The translations under genes were made by a program, and so were the position numbers. A stretch of DNA of 64,000 nucleotides from an uncultured Draconibacterium sp. (GTDB lineage: Bacteria; Bacteroidota; Bacteroidia; Bacteroidales; Prolixibacteraceae). The notes under the pieces are model-generated. The model did not search any database. It was not told the DNA's origin and was given only the letters and a program-made list of their open reading frames with translations. The stretch is taken from the NCBI GenBank assembly GCA_947492175.1, contig CANLMQ010000002.1:186001-250000 (forward strand). Direction: 5' to 3'. Positions 43,357 through 51,326 of the stretch are shown here, piece by piece. The stretch's first letter is position 1. Every line of letters begins with the position of its first letter.

Positions 43357-44550
43357 ATGAATAATTTCAGAACAATTTCCCTCATTCTGTTCATAATTCT
43401 TTCAGGGTTTTCAGCCACATCGTTTTGTCAACCCTCCAATTTACTTTGGCAAAAATATTCGCAAACAAGAGGTGTCGACTTTTTTACCGATGTTATTGAA
43501 GATGCAAACACGGGTTACACAGTTATCGGATCTAAAAAAGTAACTGACAAATCATTTGATTTCTGGATTCTGAGGTTTGATACTAACGGAGATACAATCT
43601 GGACAAAAACCATTGGAACCGAAAACAAAGACATTCCCAAACGTATTGCCCAACTAAGCGACAAAAGCTACATTTTGGTTGGCTCTTCACAAAAGGAAAA
43701 TACCGATGTTCTCTTTCTGGTAAAAATAGATGAAAATGGAGTGAATTTATGGCAGAAAACTATTGAACCCACCGGCTATCTATCTACCGAAGATGTTGTG
43801 CCTCTTAACGATGGACAATTTGTGATTGTCGGTTCAAAAGGTAACGATCAGGCAAATACAAAACTTTGGATGGCCGCAATGAATACTGAAGGTGAAGTTA
43901 TATGGGAAAAAACATTCCTCGACCATTTAAATGGATGTATAAAATCTATAAAAAAACTACCGGTTGGAGGGTTTGCCCTCACAGCAAACGTAAGTGAAAC
44001 GGGAAAAAACGACTGCGATATTCTGGCAATCCGAACCAATGAAGAAGGTCATGAAGATTGGATCTCGTGGATTAAAACTCCGGGGCAAAAAGCATGGCCC
44101 GCATGTATTTGTTGTTCGCCCGACAGTTGTTTTATAGTTGTAGGATGGAAGGGCAAATGTTTGAACGATATAAATTCCGAAAATCCAATTTTTGATTTCG
44201 ATATGGTACTAAACAAAATCAGCTGCCATGGAGAGATTTTATGGACCAAAGGTTTTGATCGGGAAGGCTCAGAAGGTGGCAATGCAGTTACAATACGCCC
44301 GGATGGTAATTTTATAGTTGCAGGAGTTAAAGCTACCTCATTTTTAGGAAAAGTTGGCCCGTGGCTCTTACATGTTGACAGCGAAGGAAACGAACTGAAC
44401 GAAAAACTATTGCAGCTACATTTTAACAACGACCAGGCCACCAAAGTAATTAATTCTTCTGATGGCGGTTTTGTTGTTATCGGCCCCGGAATACAAGACG
44501 ACACCAACACCCGCAGCGATGGCTGGATTATGAAATTCTCCGGTTTTTAA
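43357..44550 (+). CDS. Secreted protein with propeller-like repeats
   Basis: Exported protein, 397 aa from the ATG at 43357 with signal peptide (MNNFRTISLILFIILSG...FCQ). About six to seven repeats of the type G-x-I-W-x-K-T-x(n)-D-x-G-Y-I-V-V-G-x-T occur (for example NGDTIWTKTIG, GYTVIGSKK, NGQFVIVGSK, EGEVIWEKTF, DGGFVVIGPG), as in beta-propeller-like proteins of Bacteroidetes. No C-terminal sorting domain is seen. Its stop codon overlaps the convergent stop of the CzcA gene by 4 bases. The ligand or function is unknown. Confidence 0.8.
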   Translation: MNNFRTISLILFIILSGFSATSFCQPSNLLWQKYSQTRGVDFFTDVIEDANTGYTVIGSKKVTDKSFDFWILRFDTNGDTIWTKTIGTENKDIPKRIAQLSDKSYILVGSSQKENTDVLFLVKIDENGVNLWQKTIEPTGYLSTEDVVPLNDGQFVIVGSKGNDQANTKLWMAAMNTEGEVIWEKTFLDHLNGCIKSIKKLPVGGFALTANVSETGKNDCDILAIRTNEEGHEDWISWIKTPGQKAWPACICCSPDSCFIVVGWKGKCLNDINSENPIFDFDMVLNKISCHGEILWTKGFDREGSEGGNAVTIRPDGNFIVAGVKATSFLGKVGPWLLHVDSEGNELNEKLLQLHFNNDQATKVINSSDGGFVVIGPGIQDDTNTRSDGWIMKFSGF

Positions 44551-47500
44551 CTATCAGTCTGACTTATTTTCTCCTTACGTTTTTCCATCCAATAATAAAT
44601 AATAGGCAGCACCAGCAATGTTAAAAAGGTGGACGTTATAAGTCCTCCAATTACCACAGTTGCCAACGGTCGTTGAACCTCGGACCCCGGTCCTGTATTA
44701 AACGCCATCGGAATAAAACCCAAACTGGCCACAAGTGCTGTCATTAATACCGGACGGAGACGGTCAGCAGATCCTTCCAGAATCAATTTTTTAAGGTTTC
44801 CCTTTTTCTCCTTACGCAATTCATTAATGTGGTCGATTAATACAATACCGTTTAACACAGCCACACCAAATAAGGCCACAAAACCAATACTTGCCGAGAT
44901 GGATAAATACATGCCTCGTATCCATAACAAGAATACACCTCCCGATAGAGCAAATGGCAAATTCAGCAAAATCAGAATGGCATATCTCATTCTCCCGAAA
45001 TTCAGATACAGCAATCCAATAATGATAAAGATGGAAAGTGGTACCACCAATAACAAATGGCGCATGGCACGTTGCTGATTTTCAAAAGTTCCACCGTAAT
45101 CGATAAAATATCCAGCCGGAATTTCAGCTTTCAGTTTAATGTCTTTTTGTAGGTTGGCCACATAGGTTCCCAGGTCAATATCTTTTATATTAATTCCCAC
45201 AATCAGCCTTCGCCAGCCATTTTCGCGTTGTATTTCACGGGGACCTTCCTGTAAATCGATTTTTGCCACTCTTTTCAGCGGAACAAATTCGCCGTTTGGT
45301 AAGTGAACCGGCACATCCTGTATTTTATGTAACTGGTTTCGTATGTCCTCCGGATAACGCACTACAATTCCAAACCGTCGCTGTCCTTCGTACAACTGGC
45401 TTACTTCCTGTCCGCCAATACCGGCTTCAATTATTTTTTGCACATCATCCACATTCAGCCCGAAAGAAGCCACAGCCTCACGATCAATCTCAATGGTTAC
45501 ATAAGGTTGCCCCACAGTTTGCTCCACGTAAAAATTATCGGTTCCCTGCATTTCGGGTAACATGGCCGAAATACGTTCTCCAATGGCACTCAAAACATCC
45601 AGGTCTTCGCCATATATTTTTACAGCCAGATCTGATTTTACACCACTGGTTAGTTCGTCAACACGCATGGCAATGGGTTGTGTAAAATTGTAGACTAAGC
45701 CAGGCTCTGTTTTTAAATAAGGTTCAATCTGAGCAATTATGTCTTCCTTAGTTATTCCTTTTCGCCACTCTTTGGCAGGTTTTAATACCACCCACACATC
45801 GGTTTGGTGTACTCCCATCCAGTCGTTGGCCAAATCGGAACGGCCGGTTTTTGGAACTACCGTTTTAATTTCGGGAATATTGGCTACCAGTTTCCCTCCC
45901 AACCAATTAGCATTTTCAATTGATTCGTCGAGTGTTACCGATGGCATCCTTACTTGTTCTATTAAAATGGAACCTTCATCCAGTTCCGGAAGGAATTCGG
46001 TACCCAGTCGTGTCATTAAAAAAATGGAAGCTGCAAATATTAATCCTGCAACAGAAACAACAAACCATTTTCGATCCATATACTGCCCTAGATTTCTGGT
46101 ATAAATGGGTCGTAACCAGTTAATCAGATAATTCTTGCGCACCTTCACTCCTTTTCTGAAAACGATGGCAGAAATAGCCGGAACAAAAATCAGTGCCAGC
46201 AAAAGCGAGCCCAAAACCGCGGCTGCTACCGTTATTGCCATAGGCCGGAACAAAATTCCTTCCATACCGCTGAATGTCATAATGGGCACATAAACCATTA
46301 ATATTATTAGCACACCAAAAAATATGGGCCGGGCGACTTGCTGCGCGGCTTTCCGAATAACTTCATCTTTATTTTTGCTCTTATCTTTTTGAAGGCCGTG
46401 AATAATATTTTCAACCATTACAACCGATCCATCCACAATCATACCAAAGTCGATAGCTCCCAAACTCATAAGATTGGCAGCCAAACCAAATTCGCGCATC
46501 CCGATAAAAGCAAACAACATGGAAAATGGGATAACCATGGCCACAATTAAAGCCCCGGTAATTTCGCCCAATAAAAAAAGTAAAACAGCAATAACAAGAA
46601 AACCTCCTTCCAAAAGGTTGGTTGAAAGCGTTGCCGTAGTGCGGTTAATTAAATCCGACTGGTCGTAAAACTTTTCAATAGTAACCCCCTCGGGCAAATT
46701 GCTATTAATACTTTCTATTTTCTCTTCGATAGCCCCAATAACCTGCCGGCCGTTTCCTCCGCGCAACATCATTACAATTCCCGTAACAATTTCGCCTTTA
46801 CCGTCCTGAGTAACACCGCCCTGTCTTATCTGAGTGCCAATTTCAACACTGGCCACATCGCGCACAAAAACAGGTTTGTTATCGACATTGGTTATTATAA
46901 TGTTTTTAATGTCATCTATTTTATTAATCTGCCCAAAGCCGCGAATGATAAACTGTTCGCCATTGTGTTCGAGAAAATTACCTCCCGAAACACTGTTGTT
47001 GTTTGCAATGGCATCCAACACCTCCGAAATACCTATGCCAAACAACCGCAACCTACCGGGCTGAACCACAACATTGTACTGTTTTACAAATCCTCCAAAC
47101 GAATTTATTTCGGTAACGCCTTTTACCACTTTCAACTGTGGAGCAATCAGCCAGTCCTGTATTTCACGCAGCTCGGTTAACGAATAATTTTCACCCCGAA
47201 CAACGTACTGGTAAATTTCGCCAAGTGCTGTTGTAATAGGTCCCAGTTGAGGATTGGAAACATCGGGCGGCAATTCATCGGATATCGACTGCAAACGTTG
47301 ACTTACCATTTGCCGGGCAAAAAAGATATCGGTATTCTCTTCAAATTCAACCGTAACAGCCGACAAACCAAACTGCGAAATCGAACGTACTTCGGCCACA
47401 TCGGGCAACCCGTTCATGGCAGTTTCAATGGGGTAACTTACCAGTTTTTCCACATCGAATGGCGAATAGCGGCCGGCTTTTGTTATTACCAGAACCTGCA

Positions 47501-47633
47501 CCGGTGTAACATCGGGTAATGAATTTATTGGCAACTGAATAAGCGAAAAATAACCTGCAACTGCCATTAGTACTACCAGCGAAAGTGCAACAAATTTCTG
47601 TCGGACACTAAATGTTATAATATTCTGAAGCAT
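44547..47633 (-). CDS. czcA: CzcA-type heavy-metal efflux RND pump
   Basis: Inner-membrane proton-driven pump for divalent metals (Co, Zn, Cd, Ni), 1028 aa, usual length. TM4 contains DFGMIVDGSVVMVEN, the D-D-E proton-relay set that marks the CzcA branch. The periplasmic Met residues used by CusA for Cu/Ag are absent at the matching places (SILIEQVRMPS, QTDVWVVLKP, PIAMRVDEL). It is the last gene of a three-gene czcC-czcB-czcA set on the minus strand and converges on the propeller-like gene. Confidence 0.93.
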   Translation of the reverse strand: MLQNIITFSVRQKFVALSLVVLMAVAGYFSLIQLPINSLPDVTPVQVLVITKAGRYSPFDVEKLVSYPIETAMNGLPDVAEVRSISQFGLSAVTVEFEENTDIFFARQMVSQRLQSISDELPPDVSNPQLGPITTALGEIYQYVVRGENYSLTELREIQDWLIAPQLKVVKGVTEINSFGGFVKQYNVVVQPGRLRLFGIGISEVLDAIANNNSVSGGNFLEHNGEQFIIRGFGQINKIDDIKNIIITNVDNKPVFVRDVASVEIGTQIRQGGVTQDGKGEIVTGIVMMLRGGNGRQVIGAIEEKIESINSNLPEGVTIEKFYDQSDLINRTTATLSTNLLEGGFLVIAVLLFLLGEITGALIVAMVIPFSMLFAFIGMREFGLAANLMSLGAIDFGMIVDGSVVMVENIIHGLQKDKSKNKDEVIRKAAQQVARPIFFGVLIILMVYVPIMTFSGMEGILFRPMAITVAAAVLGSLLLALIFVPAISAIVFRKGVKVRKNYLINWLRPIYTRNLGQYMDRKWFVVSVAGLIFAASIFLMTRLGTEFLPELDEGSILIEQVRMPSVTLDESIENANWLGGKLVANIPEIKTVVPKTGRSDLANDWMGVHQTDVWVVLKPAKEWRKGITKEDIIAQIEPYLKTEPGLVYNFTQPIAMRVDELTSGVKSDLAVKIYGEDLDVLSAIGERISAMLPEMQGTDNFYVEQTVGQPYVTIEIDREAVASFGLNVDDVQKIIEAGIGGQEVSQLYEGQRRFGIVVRYPEDIRNQLHKIQDVPVHLPNGEFVPLKRVAKIDLQEGPREIQRENGWRRLIVGINIKDIDLGTYVANLQKDIKLKAEIPAGYFIDYGGTFENQQRAMRHLLLVVPLSIFIIIGLLYLNFGRMRYAILILLNLPFALSGGVFLLWIRGMYLSISASIGFVALFGVAVLNGIVLIDHINELRKEKKGNLKKLILEGSADRLRPVLMTALVASLGFIPMAFNTGPGSEVQRPLATVVIGGLITSTFLTLLVLPIIYYWMEKRKEKISQTDS

Positions 47634-47648
47634 AATTGTGTATTTAGG

Positions 47649-48845
47649 TTATTCTTCGGCAATAATATCGAAACGCGAAAGTGCTTTCAAGCTAAAAACT
47701 TTAGTAGTTGCAATTACTTCACCACTGTTAAGCCCGCTATTCAGAAAAACAAATTCATCGCGAATTTCGTCTACATCTATTTTACGTTTTTCAAATATTC
47801 CCTTTTTCTTTTTCACAAAAACTACGGCCTGATTTCCGTCGTAAGTAATTGATTCTACCGGGATAGCTATTACTTCTTTTTGCGACGATGTTTTAATCTC
47901 CAGCCTTACATTTTCGCCGGGTTTGGGCCACCCGTTTTTAGTTGGTAAAATAATGTTGGTAATTACCGAGCGGCTGCCTTCATCGAGGCCAGGATTTATA
48001 GAAGTGACCACGGCTTTTGCCACAGTTTCGTTGTTTTCGCGTTTCGAAATGGTAACCGAATCGCCACTCACAATTAAACGAGCATCGTCGGGTGCCAAAT
48101 AACCACGAACCAAAACCACTCGTGTATCGAGCACGCGCGAAAGATTTTCTAGGGCATTTACCGATTGCCCCAATTCAACAAAACTACGTTCGATAACCCC
48201 ATCAATTGGCGCATGAATTTTTAATACCGGATCTATTTTTTCCGTTTCAGTAAAAGCTTTTATCTCGCTGTCGCTTACACCAATGGCTCTTAATTTTGAA
48301 TACGATGCCCGCGATGACGCCGAAGCTCGTTCGTATTCTGCCGTGGCACGTTCCAGTTCGCTCCTGGAACTGATGGTTTCTTCAACCAATTGTTTTATCC
48401 GGTTTAACCGGTTAGTTTGAAACTGTTCTTCGGCAAACGCCTGTAAATATTCCGAAACCAAATTTCCAAACTCCAGACTTTGAACACGGAATAACTCTTC
48501 TCCTTTTCGTACAATGCTTCCTTCCTGTTTCCGAATGTTGCTAATCTGCCCGTTAATAGGCGTACTTATTATACTTGCATGTTCCGGTGCATAAAAAACT
48601 ACCCCCGGTGCCACCACCGAATAATCGATAAAGTTACTGTTAACCTCAACTGTTTCAACACGCAGCTCTTCCTGTTCTTTTTCCGAAAGATTGACAAGAA
48701 AAACGGCATTATTCTCAGGTTGCAACGAAGGAGGGAGTTCTTTTTGCTCGGCAGGAGCAGAATCAGTTCCTGGCTGTTTTGTATTACAAGAGAATAGAAC
48801 TACTAACGCTCCGATTCCGATTATTATTGATAATATATGTTTCAT
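47649..48845 (-). CDS. RND efflux periplasmic adaptor (CzcB-like), lipoprotein
   Basis: Membrane-fusion protein linking CzcA to the outer-membrane channel, 398 aa. The N-terminus ends in the lipobox ALVVLFSC (Cys20). It has a barrel-sandwich hybrid (PINGQISNIRKQEGSIVRKGEELFRV), an alpha-hairpin coiled coil (about 130-200, AEEQFQTNRLNRIKQLVEETISS), a second half-lipoyl segment (HAPIDGVIERSFVELGQSV) and a beta-barrel. It lies 15 bases upstream of czcA. Its start directly abuts the second copy of the conserved 95-bp leader. Confidence 0.9.
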   Translation of the reverse strand: MKHILSIIIGIGALVVLFSCNTKQPGTDSAPAEQKELPPSLQPENNAVFLVNLSEKEQEELRVETVEVNSNFIDYSVVAPGVVFYAPEHASIISTPINGQISNIRKQEGSIVRKGEELFRVQSLEFGNLVSEYLQAFAEEQFQTNRLNRIKQLVEETISSRSELERATAEYERASASSRASYSKLRAIGVSDSEIKAFTETEKIDPVLKIHAPIDGVIERSFVELGQSVNALENLSRVLDTRVVLVRGYLAPDDARLIVSGDSVTISKRENNETVAKAVVTSINPGLDEGSRSVITNIILPTKNGWPKPGENVRLEIKTSSQKEVIAIPVESITYDGNQAVVFVKKKKGIFEKRKIDVDEIRDEFVFLNSGLNSGEVIATTKVFSLKALSRFDIIAEE

Positions 48846-48940
48846 CTAATTAAAATTTTAAGTTTTCAACTGTATTAGATGGAACTCCCATGATTTTAAT
48901 AATGCTTATTTGTGGCAAATATTTGTCATGGTCGTTTCAT
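48846..48940 (-). promoter_or_regulatory. Conserved hairpin leader, copy upstream of the czc adaptor
   Basis: The same 95-bp sequence as 13743-13837 with four substitutions, all outside the stem. Left arm GAAACGACCATGA, right arm TCATGGGAGTTCCA. It fills most of the spacer between the TolC gene and the adaptor gene, in sense orientation, and ends at the adaptor ATG. Confidence 0.6.
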
Positions 48941-48959
48941 ATTTTTAATGTTTTGAAGA

Positions 48960-50201
48960 TTAATAAACAAGATCTTTTTCCAGAAACACTTCGAGAGCTA
49001 CCAACTGAAGATAATAATCGCGCAGCGCAGTTAAATAACGTTGTTCGCTGGCAAGATAAGTTTGCTGGGCATTCAATAATTTCAATAAATCCATTTCACC
49101 CAGCTGATAGGCCCGCAACGACAATTCCTGTAATTGCGAAGCTTTGTCTTTCATATTTGCGTTGTAGCGGTTAATTATGTTACGGCTTACCGAATAATTG
49201 TGCCAAGCATATTCAATTTGCTTTTTCATGCTTAGCTTAATTTCTTCCTGCTTCCAATGAATTTCCTGCTGTTTTTCGCGAGCCATAGTTATTTTCCCTT
49301 TTTGTTCGAACGGATACCAAATCGGTATTTTCAAACCAACTTCGAAGCCATTAAAATCGTAACCGGAGCCCAGATTTTGTTTGTAATAATTAAAGCGAAT
49401 ATCGGGCAGTATGTTACTTCGTGCTTCTTTTAAAAAATATTCGGATGCGCTGAATTCGTGCTCAGTTGCCACATAATCAGGCTGTTTTTCCTGAACTGCC
49501 AATGCAAATATTTGCGAAATTTCAATATCTTCAGCAATCAGTGTATCAGAAAACTGAATGGTATATTTCTGTTCTTCTACAGGTAAACCCATGGCAAAAA
49601 ACAAACCGTAACGCGCCTGGTGTAAAATCCACTCACTTTGATCGAGATCGTTTTTTGCCTCATCCAGTTTTAATTCCGCATTTATCAAATCAATTCCGTT
49701 TCCCTCGCCAGTTTCGAACCTTGTATATACAGCATTGTATAAATCTTGTGCCAGTTTAAGCTGATGTTGCCGCGATTTTTGCAAAAACAAAGCATACATC
49801 ACTTTCACATACTGGCTTTTAACCTCGGCCTTAATCTCTTTTTCGCGCGATAAGATGCGGTATTCCAACGCTTTTACTTCCTCCTTAATACCTTTTAACC
49901 GATAGGAAGTGGTCAATGGAAAATCGATCTCCTGCGAAATAGTAAATCTTTTCTCATCAAAAACATCACCGGAACCGGAACCAATTCCCTCCTTAAAGTA
50001 ACTGAATTCAGGTGCAGAAATTCCCGTTTCGGTGCGCCATAGATCTTGTTTTTGTTTTAATTGCGCCCACAATTGCTGAATTTCAGCATTACTGCTATAA
50101 GCCGATTTAACCGCATCCTGAATAGTTAACAAACTATCTTGTGCAGTTACAACGTACGAAGCAAATAGTAAAAGGAAATAGAGTATGGTTTTTTTATGCA
50201 T
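48960..50201 (-). CDS. TolC-family outer-membrane channel (CzcC-like)
   Basis: Outer-membrane efflux channel, 413 aa, with signal peptide MHKKTILYFLLLFASYVVTAQ. Two OEP repeats of long helices (QDAVKSAYSSNAEIQQLWAQLKQ, ELKLDEAKNDLDQSEWIL, KDKASQLQELSLRAYQLGEMDLLKLLNAQQ) and barrel strands (ISQEIDFPL, EVGLKIPIWYPFEQKG) are clear. First gene of the czc set; the other two follow after the conserved leader, which may set their separate expression. Confidence 0.92.
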   Translation of the reverse strand: MHKKTILYFLLLFASYVVTAQDSLLTIQDAVKSAYSSNAEIQQLWAQLKQKQDLWRTETGISAPEFSYFKEGIGSGSGDVFDEKRFTISQEIDFPLTTSYRLKGIKEEVKALEYRILSREKEIKAEVKSQYVKVMYALFLQKSRQHQLKLAQDLYNAVYTRFETGEGNGIDLINAELKLDEAKNDLDQSEWILHQARYGLFFAMGLPVEEQKYTIQFSDTLIAEDIEISQIFALAVQEKQPDYVATEHEFSASEYFLKEARSNILPDIRFNYYKQNLGSGYDFNGFEVGLKIPIWYPFEQKGKITMAREKQQEIHWKQEEIKLSMKKQIEYAWHNYSVSRNIINRYNANMKDKASQLQELSLRAYQLGEMDLLKLLNAQQTYLASEQRYLTALRDYYLQLVALEVFLEKDLVY

Positions 50202-50493
50202 GGCCCAGGAAAATTTATTGAACTAAAGTTATCGACTTTTTTCCATACATAATACTTTATATGAGATATTGTTCAACACCCAAAATCTAAAGTTGAGTTT
50301 GAATCGGAATAAAATACCAATCAAAATTTCCATCGTTTCATCTACTAAAAGAAGCCCAAACCTGCATTCTTTCTGTCATGCAGAAGAATCTAATTTTAGA
50401 ACAAACACCACAGGAGTTTTGAAAAGTTGTCGTATGTCAGAAAAAAAACTATCAAATTTCAATTGAATACTCCATCTGGCCAATCCCAATAAA

Positions 50494-50525
50494 ATTGTAA
50501 CGTTGGTTACAAGCCCATACTTTTG
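50494..50525 (+). promoter_or_regulatory. Candidate promoter of the thioredoxin gene
   Basis: ATTG (50494-50497) and TACTTTTG (50518-50525), spaced by 20 bases, fit the Bacteroidetes -33/-7 pattern. Transcription would start near 50532, giving a leader of about 115 bases to the thioredoxin ATG. Confidence 0.45.
50495..50512. promoter_or_regulatory. Palindromic operator candidate TTGTAAC-N4-GTTACAA
   Basis: A perfect inverted repeat with 7-bp arms and a GTTG spacer, lying between the -33 and -7 boxes of the candidate promoter. The geometry suits a repressor or a Crp/Fnr-family dimer with a half-site other than TGAT. Confidence 0.5.
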
Positions 50526-50647
50526 CAACCAACAAGATTGACCCGGTAGTTTAAAAAGTAGTTAACATTAACAACGGTTATTATACGAGTATTTGAAAAA
50601 TTAATTATTTTCGCATCAATATATATAGATATTTAAATACTAAGAAA

Positions 50648-51163
50648 ATGAATAAATTATTGATATTAGCAGTTAGCATTGTATTGTTTGGCGCCTGCAG
50701 TTCAACCTCAGGCAAGAAAAAAGAAAATCAGGAAGTTAAGAATTCAACTCAGGTTGAAACCTCAAAAACAGCAAATGTTGTTGATTCCGACAGCAAAGTT
50801 ATCCATCTTACAACCGAGACATTTAAACAAAATGTATTTAATTATGAGGTAAATAAAGAATGGAAATACGAAGGTTCTGTTCCGTGTATAGTTGATTTTT
50901 ATGCCGATTGGTGCGGACCATGTAAAAGAGTTGCCCCAATACTTGATGATTTATCAAAAGAATACGATGGAAAAATATTCATCTATAAAGTAGATACTGA
51001 AAAACAACAGGAACTTGCTGCTGCATTTGGAATTCGAAGTATTCCTTCAATTCTTTTTGTGCCTGTAAATGGTCAACCACAAATGGCTCAGGGCGCTTTG
51101 CCCAAAGAAACACTTGTAAAAGCAATTGAAGAAGTTTTGTTAGGTACAAGCAAAGAGAGTTAA
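50648..51163 (+). CDS. Thioredoxin-like lipoprotein
   Basis: Membrane-anchored thiol-disulfide protein, 171 aa. The signal ends in the lipobox FGAC (Cys17), followed by a Ser/Lys-rich linker (about 18-60). The thioredoxin fold has VDFYADWCGPCKRVAP with active-site C89 and C92 and the cis-Pro loop IRSIPSILF. The WCGPCK site is that of cytoplasmic-type reducing thioredoxin, although the signal places it in the periplasm. It precedes the CoA-disulfide reductase/rhodanese gene with a 163-base gap; a shared thiol or sulfur stress role is plausible. Confidence 0.9.
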   Translation: MNKLLILAVSIVLFGACSSTSGKKKENQEVKNSTQVETSKTANVVDSDSKVIHLTTETFKQNVFNYEVNKEWKYEGSVPCIVDFYADWCGPCKRVAPILDDLSKEYDGKIFIYKVDTEKQQELAAAFGIRSIPSILFVPVNGQPQMAQGALPKETLVKAIEEVLLGTSKES

Positions 51164-51326
51164 ATCCTTCGGTACTATCCGTAAAATCATTCATCAATTC
51201 ATCCCCCGCTCAGAAAACATTACAAAGTCAGGATCCTCTTTTGAAGGAACCGGTAAAATTTATGGTCATTTTGTTCTTAATAACCATTAATAGGACGTAG
51301 AACAGATTTTTAGATTTAAAACAAAA

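Larger units (their letters stand above)
50202..50647. other. Intergenic region between czcC and the thioredoxin gene
   Basis: A 446-base spacer between divergent genes. The right half holds a promoter with a palindrome (listed separately). The left half has a fragment CTGTCATGCAGAAGAATC (about 50376-50393) resembling dispersed Bacteroidetes repeats and an isolated ATGAAACGA match at 50331-50343 without the leader's second arm. No gene is evident. Confidence 0.5.

Noticed and set aside
50331..50343. Another ATGAAACGA match on the minus strand, which could be a sixth leader copy
   Set aside because: The following bases (TGGAAATTTTG) have no matching second arm with GA-GTT, so the hairpin cannot form.
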